Assembly (NCBI GenBank): GCA_020848735.1
Contig: JADLHO010000077.1
Coordinates: 18,645-82,644, forward strand
Length of the DNA: 64,000 bases
Reading direction: 5' to 3'
Source of the DNA: Planctomycetota bacterium
GTDB taxonomy: Bacteria > Planctomycetota > UBA1135 > UBA2386
The notes beneath the pieces are model-generated. The model was not told the DNA's origin, made no database searches, and saw only the letters and a program-made list of their open reading frames with translations. Each line of letters opens with the position of its first letter. The stretch's first letter is position 1. Of this stretch, positions 17,005 through 25,694 are shown one piece after another. The position numbers and the translations under genes are program-made.

Positions 17005-18071
17005 GGATTGTCGGAAGACGAAGCAGGGGACTTCTTGCCCGAGAGAGGATCGATGCGGAGCACGCCTCCCCCGGGCACACGGAATCGAGCACCACTCCAG
17101 GTCACGGTGCCGCCACGGGCGACCCCGGTCGCGCGGGCCACGCGGCCCTCGCTGACGACGCGCACCTCGCCCTCGAGCGCGAGTGCATCGGCGATCGTCG
17201 CGTCGCCGACCCGCGGCATGAGCCGCACGCGTCGCCCGTTGCCGAGGACGGTCCGCTGCCCGTGGAGTTCGAGGGTGACCTCGCCGCGCGTCTCGTTGGT
17301 GCAGAGCACGCTGCCGTCGTCCTGGCGATCGAGCGAGACGCGGGCGTTGCGCAGCGACACCACCGTGCCCTCGGCGAGCTTGATGCGGAGGAGCCGCTCG
17401 CGCGCGAAGGCGAAGACGCGGGTGAGCGCGTCGAGGCGCAGGTCGGAGCCATCCTCGGCCAGCGCTTCGAGGACGAGGCGCGAACGACCGAGCACGCGCA
17501 CCGAGCCACCGCCGTGGAGGATGGCCTGGAAGTGTCCACCGCCGCGCACGTCGACCTCGGTGCCGGCGCGCACGACGCGGTAGCGGTCGTAGGGCGCGAG
17601 CGGCGTGAACGCGGTGTCCTCCAGCTCGCGCACCCAGACGTAGTCGCTCGACTGCGCGAGGATCGCCATCTCGAAGGTGAAGCCCTCGCCGTCGACGCCG
17701 AGCCAGCTCGGCCAGGCGTTCGCCGAGCGCGGCGGGATCGGCGCGGGCGGCGGCCCGCTCGCGTTGGTCTCGTAGGGCAGGGGCAGACGTCCGCCCGGGT
17801 ACGAACCGAAGGTCTCCGGCGCCAGGGTCGGAAAGCCCCGGAAGCGCCGGGGGTTCGCGCCACCCGGATCGAAGGACGGCGGGACCTCACCGCGCTGGAA
17901 GAGCTGCCGGAACGCGTTGCCCGGCAGCAGACCGCCGCCCTCCTCGCGCTGCGACGGCGCGTCGGGGTCGAGCGGGTACTGGCCGGGCCGCTGCGCGCGG
18001 AGGCCCGGCGAGCCGAGCGACGCAACGCAGAGGACGAGACCGAGCAGGGCTGCAGGTTGGAGGCGGTTCAT
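17001..18071 (-). CDS. Secreted FecR-like beta-rich protein
   Basis: A 356-residue protein with an N-terminal signal peptide ('[20 protein letters not shown]', cleavage likely after about residue 26). A proline/glycine-rich linker (about 30-130) is followed by a beta-rich domain in which '[20 protein letters not shown]' and '[17 protein letters not shown]' resemble FecR domains, which respond to or bind partners in the periplasm. Functional assignment is weak. It heads the sugar-nucleotide block and overlaps the UXS gene by four bases, so it should be co-expressed. It may monitor or scaffold the envelope polysaccharide machinery, but nothing in the sequence proves this. Confidence 0.7.
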   Translation of the reverse strand: MNRLQPAALLGLVLCVASLGSPGLRAQRPGQYPLDPDAPSQREEGGGLLPGNAFRQLFQRGEVPPSFDPGGANPRRFRGFPTLAPETFGSYPGGRLPLPYETNASGPPPAPIPPRSANAWPSWLGVDGEGFTFEMAILAQSSDYVWVRELEDTAFTPLAPYDRYRVVRAGTEVDVRGGGHFQAILHGGGSVRVLGRSRLVLEALAEDGSDLRLDALTRVFAFARERLLRIKLAEGTVVSLRNARVSLDRQDDGSVLCTNETRGEVTLELHGQRTVLGNGRRVRLMPRVGDATIADALALEGEVRVVSEGRVARATGVARGGTVTWSGARFRVPGGGVLRIDPLSGKKSPASSSDNP

Positions 18072-18132
18072 CGCGGGTTCCCCGGAGCGCGGCATGGTCT
18101 GGGATCTGTTTCGGCTCGGCAATGCCCAAGAC

Positions 18133-18816
18133 TCATCCGTCCTCGTCGATCGGGTAGCGCGGCCCCGTGAACGGCTGGGCCTCGGGCTCTTGCGGCGGGG
18201 ACGCCTCGGCGGCCTTCGCGCCCCTGCCGACGAAGCCGCCGAACTCGAGCGCGAGTTCGAGCCGCGCGTGCGCCGGCAGTTGGACGAGCTGGCGGAAGCG
18301 CTCGCCGAGCACGCGGCGGAGCTCGGCGCTGACGCGCTCGAGACTCGCGCCATCCTTCGCCTGGAACTGCGCCTGCACCACGATCAGGCGCCCGCGCGAA
18401 CGCGTGTCGACGTGGACCCGCAGGCGCGCGAGCTCTTGGATCCCGTCGCCGGCGGCGCGGAGGCCGGTCTCGAGCGCCTCCCGGGCGACGCGCACCGGGC
18501 CCGCCTCCGTGACGCTCACGATCGCCGCCTGCGGCCCGCGCGGCGCGAGCCCCCAGGCGAGCCAGAGCACGTCGCCGACGAGCAGCACCGCGGCCGCGAA
18601 GGCGACGAGGCCGAGCCCCGACGCATCCCGCACCGCGATCCGGAACACGCCGGGTTCGCGGTTGCTGACGGTGCTCATCGCCTCCGGCGCCGCCCAGACG
18701 AGCAGCGCGACGAGGCACGCGACGATCGCCGCCGCGATGTTCGCGAAGAGCAGCAGGCGGCCCAGGATCTGTTCGACGCCGCTCTTCACCGTCGCACCCG
18801 TGCTGGCCCTCGCCAC
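18133..18816 (-). CDS. AmaP-like alkaline-shock-type membrane anchor protein
   Basis: A 227-residue protein with two hydrophobic segments (about 22-42 and 72-90) followed by an Asp23/AmaP-like region: 'SVTEAGPVRVAREALETGL' then 'ELARLRVHVDTRSRGRLIVV'. In Firmicutes AmaP anchors Asp23 at the membrane; no Asp23-only partner is in the window. The start is uncertain. The GTG at 18816 lies within an 18-base tandem repeat, and a second GTG at 18789 ('VKSGVEQIL') would remove the repeat-encoded residues. The C-terminus is acidic and proline-rich. It follows accC by about 110 bases in the same direction. Confidence 0.65.
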   Translation of the reverse strand: MARASTGATVKSGVEQILGRLLLFANIAAAIVACLVALLVWAAPEAMSTVSNREPGVFRIAVRDASGLGLVAFAAAVLLVGDVLWLAWGLAPRGPQAAIVSVTEAGPVRVAREALETGLRAAGDGIQELARLRVHVDTRSRGRLIVVQAQFQAKDGASLERVSAELRRVLGERFRQLVQLPAHARLELALEFGGFVGRGAKAAEASPPQEPEAQPFTGPRYPIDEDG

Positions 18817-18886
18817 AGTGCCGGCCAGCGCCGCAGTGCCGGCCCTCGCCGCAGTGCCGGCCAGCGCCGCAGCGCCGGCCAGCGCC
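18797..18886. repeat. 18-base tandem repeat, five units
   Basis: Five 18-base units run from 18797 to 18886 with consensus GCAGTGCCGGCCNNCGCC. The inner dinucleotide mostly alternates between CT and AG, and the first unit is the most diverged. The repeat fills the gap between accC and the AmaP-like gene and includes that gene's upstream GTG start. It looks like a minisatellite that could vary between strains. Confidence 0.85.
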
Positions 18887-18925
18887 GGCCTGCCGCGCGC
18901 CGCGCCGAGGCCCGCCGAGCCGCGC

Positions 18926-20272
18926 TCACCGCTGGCCGAAGTAGCGGTCGACGAAGCCGGTGTCGACCTGGCCGTTGATGAAGTCCGAGTGCTCGAGGAC
19001 GCGCAGGAAGAGCGAACGCGTGGTCGCGATGCCTTCGATCTGCATCTCCTCGAGCGCGCGCCGCGCCGTCGCGAGTGCCTCGCGGCGGGAGTTCCGATGG
19101 ATGATGAGCTTCCCCACCATCGAGTCGTAGTGCGGCGGCACGCGGTAGCCCTGGTACGCGTGGCTGTCCCAACGCACTCCCGGTCCGGCGGGTGCGATCA
19201 GCGAGTCGATGCGACCGGGCGAGGGCTTGAAGTTCTGATCGGGGTCCTCGGCGTTGATGCGGAACTCGATCGCGTGGCCGCGCCAGGCGACGTCCTCCTG
19301 GCGGAAGGACAGGCGCTCACCCGCCGCGATCCGGATCATCTCCTGGATGATGTCGGTGCCCGTGACCTCCTCGGTCACGGGGTGCTCGACCTGCACGCGG
19401 GTGTTGACCTCGATGAAGTAGAAGTTGCCCTGCTGGTCGAGCAGGAACTCCACCGTGCCCGCGGAGTGGTAGTTCGCCGCGCGGGCGAGGCGCACCGCCG
19501 CCTCACCCATCGCCTGCCGCGTCTTCGGATCGAGCACGGGACACGGGCTCTCCTCGACGAGCTTCTGGTGTCGCCGCTGCAGCGAGCAGTCGCGCTCCCC
19601 GAGGTGGACGACGTTGCCGTGCTGGTCGGCGAGGATCTGGATCTCGACGTGCCGCGGCCGGTCGAGGTACTTCTCGATGTAGACCGTCGAGTTCTTGAAG
19701 GCGCCCTCGGCTTCGGCCCGCGCGGAGTGGTAGCCGTTGACGAGGCTGACGTCGTTGTGCGCGACGCGCATGCCGCGACCACCGCCGCCGGCGGCGGCCT
19801 TGATCAGCACCGGGTAGCCGATGCTGCGCGCGATCGCGAGCGCGTCCTTCTCGCTGTCGACGGGGCCCTCGCTGCCCGGCACCGAGGGGACCTTCGCCTC
19901 GCGCGCGATGCGCTTGGCCTCGACCTTGTCGCCGAGCGCGGCGATCGTCTCGGCCGAGGGTCCGATGAAGCGGATGTTGCAGGACTGGCAGACCTCGACG
20001 AAGTGCGCGTTCTCCGAGAGGAAGCCGTAGCCCGGATGGATGGCCTCGACGTCGGCGATCTCCGCGGCGGCGATCAGCGAGGGGATGTCGAGGTAGCTCT
20101 GACCGCTGGGGGGCGGACCGATGCACACGGTCTCGTCCGCGTAGCGGAGATGGAGGAGATCGCGGTCGGCCTCGGAATAGACGGCCACCGTCTCGATCCC
20201 GAGTTCCTTGCAGGCGCGGAGGATGCGCAGCGCGATCTCGCCGCGGTTGGCGATGAGGATGCGTCGGAACAC
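18926..20272 (-). CDS. accC: Acetyl-CoA carboxylase, biotin carboxylase subunit
   Basis: A 448-residue ATP-grasp enzyme that carboxylates biotin on AccB, first half of malonyl-CoA formation for fatty acid synthesis. It begins '[20 protein letters not shown]' and has '[15 protein letters not shown]', the glycine-rich lid '[12 protein letters not shown]', '[20 protein letters not shown]', and '[16 protein letters not shown]' (methionine usually follows the glutamate; here valine). Length is normal for AccC. It starts three bases after accB; accA and accD are not in the window. Confidence 0.96.
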   Translation of the reverse strand: MFRRILIANRGEIALRILRACKELGIETVAVYSEADRDLLHLRYADETVCIGPPPSGQSYLDIPSLIAAAEIADVEAIHPGYGFLSENAHFVEVCQSCNIRFIGPSAETIAALGDKVEAKRIAREAKVPSVPGSEGPVDSEKDALAIARSIGYPVLIKAAAGGGGRGMRVAHNDVSLVNGYHSARAEAEGAFKNSTVYIEKYLDRPRHVEIQILADQHGNVVHLGERDCSLQRRHQKLVEESPCPVLDPKTRQAMGEAAVRLARAANYHSAGTVEFLLDQQGNFYFIEVNTRVQVEHPVTEEVTGTDIIQEMIRIAAGERLSFRQEDVAWRGHAIEFRINAEDPDQNFKPSPGRIDSLIAPAGPGVRWDSHAYQGYRVPPHYDSMVGKLIIHRNSRREALATARRALEEMQIEGIATTRSLFLRVLEHSDFINGQVDTGFVDRYFGQR

Positions 20273-20275
20273 GGT

Positions 20276-20842
20276 TCAGTCCAGGTCGATCAAGAAGAGG
20301 GGCTGGCCGAACTCGATCGGTTCGCCGTTCTGGGCGAGCACCTCGACGACCGTGCCGGACAGCTCGGCCTTGATCTCGTTCATGACCTTCATCGCCTCGA
20401 GGATGCAGAGCGTCGAATCGGGGCCGACGCGGGAGCCGACCTCGACGAAGACCTCCGCCTCGGGAGACGGCGAGCGGTAGAAGGTGCCGACCATCGGCGA
20501 CTTGAAGACGTGATGGTCGTGCGCCGCGGGCGCCGCGGCAGCGGGCGCCGCCGCGGGCGCCGCACCGAGCACGGCCGGTGCCGGGTGCAGGACGCCGGCG
20601 TGTGCCGCGGAGATCGGCATCATGGAGACGGGCCGGTCCTCCTTGAGGCGGACGCGGATCCGGGTGCCGGCGGCCTCGAGTTCGACCTCGACCGCGCCGC
20701 GCTCCACCATCACGTCGATCACCGCGCGGATCTCGGCGACGTTCTTGGAGACCATCGGCGGCGTGGCCTTCGCGCCGCCGGCGGAACGCGACCGCGCGGG
20801 ACTCGCGGCCTTCGACTTTCGATTCGACTTCTTCTGCGCCAT
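20276..20842 (-). CDS. accB: Biotin carboxyl carrier protein of acetyl-CoA carboxylase
   Basis: A 188-residue protein. A lysine/arginine/serine-rich N-terminus (1-30) precedes the helical AccB N-domain, an alanine/proline-rich hinge ('[12 protein letters not shown]'), and the biotinyl domain with the biotinylated lysine in '[10 protein letters not shown]'. The thumb region '[18 protein letters not shown]' is typical. It partners the biotin carboxylase encoded directly downstream. The basic N-terminal extension is longer than in E. coli AccB. Confidence 0.95.
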   Translation of the reverse strand: MAQKKSNRKSKAASPARSRSAGGAKATPPMVSKNVAEIRAVIDVMVERGAVEVELEAAGTRIRVRLKEDRPVSMMPISAAHAGVLHPAPAVLGAAPAAAPAAAAPAAHDHHVFKSPMVGTFYRSPSPEAEVFVEVGSRVGPDSTLCILEAMKVMNEIKAELSGTVVEVLAQNGEPIEFGQPLFLIDLD

Positions 20843-20932
20843 GGGGTCACTCGCGGCGGATGACGTCCGCCGGCGGGGCGCGGACTGTACGGAGCGGCCC
20901 GTGGCAGCGCGAAAGCGAAATCCGCGCGGTGC

Positions 20933-21469
20933 TCAGCCCGCGCTGGTGTCGCGGCGCCAGTCCCCGCGGGTCCCGCCGGTCTTCTCGAGGAGCTCGATCG
21001 GGCCGATGCGGATGTCCCGGCGGACGGCCTTGCACATGTCGTAGACCGCGAGCGCCGCGACGCTGACGGCGCTCAACGCCTCCATCTCGACCCCGGTGAC
21101 CCAGCTCGAGCGGGCGCAGCTCACGATCTCGAGCGCGCCCTCGTCGTCGGCGGCGGCCTCGATCTCGACGGTCACGGAGTCCAGCGGGATCGCATGACAG
21201 AGAGGGATGAGCCGCGCCGTGTCCTTGGCGGCCGCGATGCCGGCGATCCGCGCGACCGCCGGGCCGTCGCCCTTGCGCAGGCCACCGCCGAGGAAGCGCG
21301 CGCGCAGCTCGGCGCCGAGTTCGACCCGGGCGCGGGCGCGCGCGGTGCGCACGCTGACGGGCTTGCCGCCGACGTCCACCATGCGCGCCTGGCCACGGGC
21401 GTCGAGGTGGGTCAGCTCCGGCGTCGGGTCGTTCCGGGAAGGTCCGCGGTCCTGGGGGTCGCGCGTCAT
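20933..21469 (-). CDS. moaC: Cyclic pyranopterin monophosphate synthase
   Basis: A 178-residue MoaC, which with MoaA turns GTP into cyclic pyranopterin monophosphate for molybdenum cofactor. Conserved blocks: 'ARMVDVGGKPVS', 'KDTARLIPLCHAIPL' and 'GVEMEALSAVSVAALAVYDM'. The usual 'xTGVEMEAL' context reads 'SSWVTGVEMEAL' here, a slightly unusual lead-in. The extra 16 or so residues before the core are proline- and charge-rich. No other molybdenum cofactor gene is nearby. It is divergent from the protease gene at 21711. Confidence 0.94.
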   Translation of the reverse strand: MTRDPQDRGPSRNDPTPELTHLDARGQARMVDVGGKPVSVRTARARARVELGAELRARFLGGGLRKGDGPAVARIAGIAAAKDTARLIPLCHAIPLDSVTVEIEAAADDEGALEIVSCARSSWVTGVEMEALSAVSVAALAVYDMCKAVRRDIRIGPIELLEKTGGTRGDWRRDTSAG

Positions 21470-21710
21470 CGCGCGCACTCTACGCGGTGCGCAACCGTGA
21501 CCACCCTGCGCGCCGGGCGTAGCAGGGGACGGCCGGCGGCGAAGAAAGCCGGCTGCGCGGCTGACCGGTGACCGGGCCGTGCCGTAGAACGCGGCTTGGC
21601 GTCGCGGCCCGCCGCGACCCATCCCTCCCACGGACATTTCCAGACCCGCGAGTTCGAGACTGCGGACCCAGGCGTCCGATCCACAGCCAGACATGTTCCG
21701 AGGACAACCG
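21470..21710. other. Divergent intergenic region moaC / protease
   Basis: These 241 bases separate divergent genes and should carry both promoters. I could not recognise a convincing promoter, operator or riboswitch. A GAGGA sequence at about 21699-21703, seven bases before the ATG at 21711, is the best ribosome binding site and decides the start of the protease gene over the ATG at 21693. Confidence 0.45.
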
Positions 21711-24062
21711 ATGCGGAAGACCACGTTGGCGGCGCTCGCCGCCTGCAGCCTGCTCCTGTTCGCCGGCGCGGCTCATGCCCAGGGTGAACTCGAGCAGCAG
21801 GTGAGCCAGGCGCTGAGCCGAGCCGATGGCGGGCCGCTCTCCGCGGTCTTCGCGAGCGGCGCGGAGCTCGCGGGAATCGGCGAGGCCGAGACGCTGGCGC
21901 GCCTCGTGAACAGCGCCGCGCAGAAGGCCGGGAACAAGGGCCGCCTCGCCGCGGCCGTCGCGCTCCGCGAGCTCGCGGAGGGCGATCTCTACGGGAAGGA
22001 GATCCTCACGCTGCTGACGCCGGTCGCGAGCTCGAGCGAGGTCGAGGAGCAGGCGATCGCCCTCTCGATCCTCGGCGACGCCTCGCTCTTCAACGTGCGC
22101 GTGCTGCCGGAGCTGCGCACGCTGGTCGCCGCGCGGCTCGGCGATGCGCTCGCCGCCCCGCGCGTGCAGATCGAGTCGGCGCGCGCCCTCTGGAACATCG
22201 GCGACGAGAAGCAGCAGCTCCTCGCGAAGCAGACGCTCATGGGGTTCCTGCGCGCGAGCGATCGCGGCGTGGCCCTGCAGGCGGCCCTCGCGCTCGCGGA
22301 ATTCAACGCCGAGCTCACCGGCGAGCTCGACCGCATCCTGCGCGCGGCCCGCAACGAGCCGACGCCCGAGGGGCGCCTCGCCGCGAGCTACCTCGCGCGC
22401 GAGGAGGACCGGCGCGTGATGTCCCGCCGGCTGCGCCAGCTCGCCGCCGAGGGCGGCGCCGCGCCGAGCGGCCCCGCCGCCGCGGCGCGCGACGAGTTCG
22501 CGCTCCTGCGCGAGCTCATCCGCCTCGCCGAGTCGCAGCACATCCGCGGCGAGCAGCTGCGCGAGAACGAGCTCCTCGAGGACGCGGCGAAGGGCCTGCT
22601 GCTCTCGCTCGATCAGCACTCCGCCTACTTCACGTCCGAAGAGTTCCAGCGCTTCTTCTTCGACCTGAACCGCGAGTACGGCGGCATCGGCGCCTTCGTC
22701 AACTTCGACAAGGACGGCATCTTCTCCATCACCCGGCCGATCTACTCGGGCCCCGCCTACAAGGCGGGCCTCAAGACCGGCGACCGGATCCTCGAGGTCG
22801 ACGGCTGGGAGACCGGCGGCCGCACCTCGGAGGAGATCATCGCCCGCCTGAAGGGCCAGCCGAACACCTCGGTCGTGCTGAAGATCGCGCGGCCGGGCCT
22901 GCAGGAGAGCAAGGACGTCGCGATCGTGCGGCAGGAGATCGTCGTCCCGTCGGTGAACTGGGAGATGCTCCCCGGCCAGATCGGCTACGCCGAGATCGTC
23001 ACCTTCGCGCAGAACACGGGTGCCGAGCTGCGGACGGCCCTCGAGCAGATGAAGGAGCGCGGGATGGTCGGGCTCGTGCTCGACGTGCGGAACGACACCG
23101 GCGGCTACCTCCTCGCCGCGCGCGACGTCGTCGAGATGTTCGTCGCACCCGACAAGCTCGTCTGCTTCACGCAGGGCCGCACCGAGGAGCGTCAGGAATA
23201 CCGCACGCGTCCCGGTCGCCAGCTCTCCACCGAGCTGCCGCTCGTCGTGCTGGTCAACGACTTCACGGCCTCGGCGTCCGAGATCACCGCGGGCGCGCTC
23301 CAGGACCACGGCCGCGCGAAGGTCGTCGGCGTGCGGACCTACGGCAAGGGCAGCGTGCAGCAGATCCTCGGCCTGCGCAGCCGGCCGCCCGAGATCTTCG
23401 ACGACAAGAACGAGAACGGCGTGCGCGATGAGTGGGAGTCGTTCACCGACATCGACGGCGACGGCAAGTTCGACCCGGGCGCCCACGTCAAGATCACGGT
23501 GGCGCACTACTACCTGCCCAGCGGCCGCTCGATCCACAAGGAGATCGACCGCGAGGGCAAGGTGCTCGCGCCGGACTGGGGCATCATCCCGGACTTCCAG
23601 GTCGAGCTGCGCGACGTCAGCGCCAAGGACGCGTGGAAGAACGCGGAGCTCTTCGAGATCTTCCAGGCCGGCAAGCTCCAGGAGTACGTGCGCGCGACGG
23701 TGAAGGCCGACCCGCAGCTCAGCCTCGAGCTCGCGGACTCGGACCTCGGGGACCACACGCGGTACCCCGGCTTCGAGGAGCTCTACACCGCGCTCGACAC
23801 GCACCTCGACCGCGACGACATCCGCCGCTGGGTCCGCTACCTGCTCCGCGACGAGGTCGCCGATCTCCGCGGCAAGGCCTATCCGGGTGGACGCGCGCTC
23901 GGCGACATCCAGGAGGACGCGCAGCTCCAGGAGGCGCTGCGGCAGGTCTTCGGGGCACTGGGCAAGGACCTGCGCGAGGTGCCCGAGTACCGGGACGTCC
24001 TCAAGATCGCGAAGGAACTCGAGCCCGAGGCGGGCAAGTCGGGCGAGACCGCGCGGCGCTGA
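21711..24062 (+). CDS. ctp: Carboxyl-terminal processing protease (S41) with HEAT-like N-terminus and Ca-loop insertion
   Basis: A 783-residue secreted protease. After the signal peptide ('LAACSLLLFAGAAHAQ') come about 240 residues of helical HEAT-like repeats, an S41 N-domain ('DAAKGLLLSLDQHSAYFT'), a PDZ domain (about 315-400, 'YGGIGAFVNFDKDG' to 'GDRILEVDGWE'), and the catalytic core. The nucleophile is S521 in 'NDFTASASEITAG', D532 follows in 'LQDHGRA' and the lysine is K546 in 'TYGKGSVQQ'. Between the lysine and the conserved 'YYLPSGRSI' lies a roughly 28-residue insertion (560-588) holding two acidic loops, 'DDKNENGVRDEWE' and 'DIDGDGKFD', resembling EF-hand or dockerin calcium loops. 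Tail-specific proteases trim or degrade periplasmic proteins from the C-terminus. The calcium role is inferred. Confidence 0.92.
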   Translation: MRKTTLAALAACSLLLFAGAAHAQGELEQQVSQALSRADGGPLSAVFASGAELAGIGEAETLARLVNSAAQKAGNKGRLAAAVALRELAEGDLYGKEILTLLTPVASSSEVEEQAIALSILGDASLFNVRVLPELRTLVAARLGDALAAPRVQIESARALWNIGDEKQQLLAKQTLMGFLRASDRGVALQAALALAEFNAELTGELDRILRAARNEPTPEGRLAASYLAREEDRRVMSRRLRQLAAEGGAAPSGPAAAARDEFALLRELIRLAESQHIRGEQLRENELLEDAAKGLLLSLDQHSAYFTSEEFQRFFFDLNREYGGIGAFVNFDKDGIFSITRPIYSGPAYKAGLKTGDRILEVDGWETGGRTSEEIIARLKGQPNTSVVLKIARPGLQESKDVAIVRQEIVVPSVNWEMLPGQIGYAEIVTFAQNTGAELRTALEQMKERGMVGLVLDVRNDTGGYLLAARDVVEMFVAPDKLVCFTQGRTEERQEYRTRPGRQLSTELPLVVLVNDFTASASEITAGALQDHGRAKVVGVRTYGKGSVQQILGLRSRPPEIFDDKNENGVRDEWESFTDIDGDGKFDPGAHVKITVAHYYLPSGRSIHKEIDREGKVLAPDWGIIPDFQVELRDVSAKDAWKNAELFEIFQAGKLQEYVRATVKADPQLSLELADSDLGDHTRYPGFEELYTALDTHLDRDDIRRWVRYLLRDEVADLRGKAYPGGRALGDIQEDAQLQEALRQVFGALGKDLREVPEYRDVLKIAKELEPEAGKSGETARR

Positions 24063-24089
24063 TCGCCCGCGGCCCCCGGGTCCGCGCTC

Positions 24090-24106
24090 CGGCGCCACAG
24101 GCGCCG
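24090..24106. terminator. Bidirectional terminator-like hairpin
   Basis: CGGCGCC (24090-24096) and GGCGCCG (24100-24106) form a perfect 7-bp stem with an ACA loop in the 54-base gap between two convergent genes. No T tract is present on either strand. Confidence 0.5.
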
Positions 24107-24116
24107 TCACCGCCCC

Positions 24117-24536
24117 TCAGGCGGTCTGCGGGTGGCTGATCGCGGTCAGCCGCTCGTGGAACTTCTGCGCGAAGGCGGTCTCGAACTCGAAGCCGCCCGA
24201 GAAGTCGAGGCGCGAGTCCTCGGCGCGGCGGCTGAGCAGCCCCGCGTCGACGAGGTTGAAGACCATCTCGCCGAAGTCCTCGGTCCCCCGGAGCCCCCAG
24301 CGCTGGAACACGAGCGCGGCCATCGGGCCGAACTGCTCGGACGCGTAGTCGCGGATCCCGTCCAGGAGCTCGCGCGCCGACACGTGCCGCTCCTCGCCGG
24401 ACTTCCGGTCCTTGCCGAGGCGGACCATGGTGTTGTCCAGCGCGTCCAGGAGGAAGAGGTACGCATTGCGGGCGAAGCGCCGGTCGCGCCGCCGCAAGGA
24501 GAGGATTCGCTCCTCGATGCCGTCGAATGCCGCCAT
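24117..24536 (-). CDS. Minf_1886-family-like conserved protein
   Basis: A 139-residue soluble protein starting at 'MAAFDGIEERILSLRRRDRR'. 'FARNAYLFLLDALDNTM', 'HVSARELLDGIRDYASEQFG' and 'WGLRGTEDFGEMVFNLVDAG' match what I recall of the Minf_1886 family, small proteins of unknown function frequent in Planctomycetes and Verrucomicrobia. No catalytic residues are obvious; the fold appears mainly alpha-helical. An upstream in-frame ATG at 24566 would add ten basic residues but looks less likely. It is convergent with the protease gene. Confidence 0.8.
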   Translation of the reverse strand: MAAFDGIEERILSLRRRDRRFARNAYLFLLDALDNTMVRLGKDRKSGEERHVSARELLDGIRDYASEQFGPMAALVFQRWGLRGTEDFGEMVFNLVDAGLLSRRAEDSRLDFSGGFEFETAFAQKFHERLTAISHPQTA

Positions 24537-24737
24537 CGTCGTCTTCGGAGGACTGCGTCCGCGCACGCGGACCGGCCCATGGACGACCTATCGGACTCCG
24601 ACGCACCGCCCTTGACCGCGCACGCGGTCGACGGCTCCGAGGCGTTGGCGGTGCCCTGACCGAGGCACCACGGCTCGAACCCGCCCGATTCCCGGCATCG
24701 CAATCCGCCGGTCGTCGCAAGGTCACGCCGAGAGCGG
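24537..24737. other. Intergenic region without recognised feature
   Basis: These 201 bases lie upstream of the Minf_1886-like gene and downstream of holB, both on the minus strand. No hairpin with a T tract, RNA gene or clear promoter was found. A T-loop-like string near 24672 was examined and rejected as a tRNA. Confidence 0.4.
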
Positions 24738-25694
24738 TCAGACCGCGAAGACGCCGACGAGCCGCAGGAGCAGACCTTCGAGCGACTGCCCCACCGGGAC
24801 ACCGAGCTCGAGGTCCTGCTCCGCCGCGAAGACGGCGTCGAGCGCGGTCAGGCAGCGCTCGGCGTGCGGCGGAAGGTAGCCAGGCCCCTCGGCCTCGGCA
24901 AGCAGGAGCTGGACCCCGGCGCGGAGCCGCGCGCGGAACAGCATGAGGATGCCCTGCGCCCGTTCCTCCTGCTCGAGCTTGCTCCCGCCGGCCGAACCGA
25001 GCGCGACCGCGGTCGGGTGGACGGCGCTCGGCACGGGCGCGGCGAGGAAGCGGTCGACGGCGTCGGCGAGGACGCGGAGCGAGGGGTCGAGCAGGCGCCG
25101 CGCGAGGCCGAGCGAGCCCGCGGCGCCGGCGATGGCGGCGGCGACCGCGCTCGGCGAACTGCCTTCCGGCAGGGGCGCCGTGCCGTCGTGCAGGGCCGCG
25201 CGCAGCGTCGCGTCGTCGAGGGGCCGGATCCGCAGGCGCGCGGCGCGCGAGCGCACCGTCTCGAGCAGGCCCTCGGGGCGCCGCGCGACCAGCAGCAGGA
25301 AGGCGTCCTCGCCCGGCTCCTCCAGGGTCTTGAGCAGCGCGTTCTGCCCCTGCTCGTTCAGCCGATCGGCCGGGTCGACGATCGCGACGCGCGCCCCGCC
25401 CTCGAGGGGGCGACGCTGGAGCTCGTCGAGCAGCGCCCGGACCGCGTCGACGGGGATCTCCTGCCGATCCTCGGGAACCGTGAGAAGGTGGAGATCCGGG
25501 TGGTTGCCGGACGCGACGCGGCGCGCGGCGCCGCGCTCGTCACCGCCGAGCAGGGCGGCCGCGAGCTCGCGCGCCGCGTGCGACTTGCCCGTGCCCGGCG
25601 CACCCTCGATCACGAGCGCGTGCGGCAGTCGGCGACGGGCCGCGCGACGGAGCCAGTCCTGCCAGTCCTCGCCCTGGCCGAGCAGCGCCCTCAC
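24738..25694 (-). CDS. holB: DNA polymerase III delta' subunit-like AAA+ protein
   Basis: A 318-residue AAA+ protein starting at a GTG that overlaps the tmk stop (GTGA). Walker A is 'GAPGTGKSHAA'; the clamp-loader region reads 'ARVAIVDPADRLNEQGQNAL', 'LKTLEEPGEDAFLLLVARRP' and 'LLETVRSRAARLRI', with the SRC motif represented as SRA. The four-cysteine zinc site of typical delta'/gamma subunits is missing. Delta' opens and loads the sliding clamp with delta and tau. The tmk-holB order is widespread in bacteria, which supports the call. Confidence 0.87.
   Translation of the reverse strand: MRALLGQGEDWQDWLRRAARRRLPHALVIEGAPGTGKSHAARELAAALLGGDERGAARRVASGNHPDLHLLTVPEDRQEIPVDAVRALLDELQRRPLEGGARVAIVDPADRLNEQGQNALLKTLEEPGEDAFLLLVARRPEGLLETVRSRAARLRIRPLDDATLRAALHDGTAPLPEGSSPSAVAAAIAGAAGSLGLARRLLDPSLRVLADAVDRFLAAPVPSAVHPTAVALGSAGGSKLEQEERAQGILMLFRARLRAGVQLLLAEAEGPGYLPPHAERCLTALDAVFAAEQDLELGVPVGQSLEGLLLRLVGVFAV

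Noticed and set aside
24672..24684. GGCTCGAACCC string resembling a tRNA T-loop
   Set aside because: The flanking stems do not pair on either strand, and no anticodon arm or acceptor stem can be folded.
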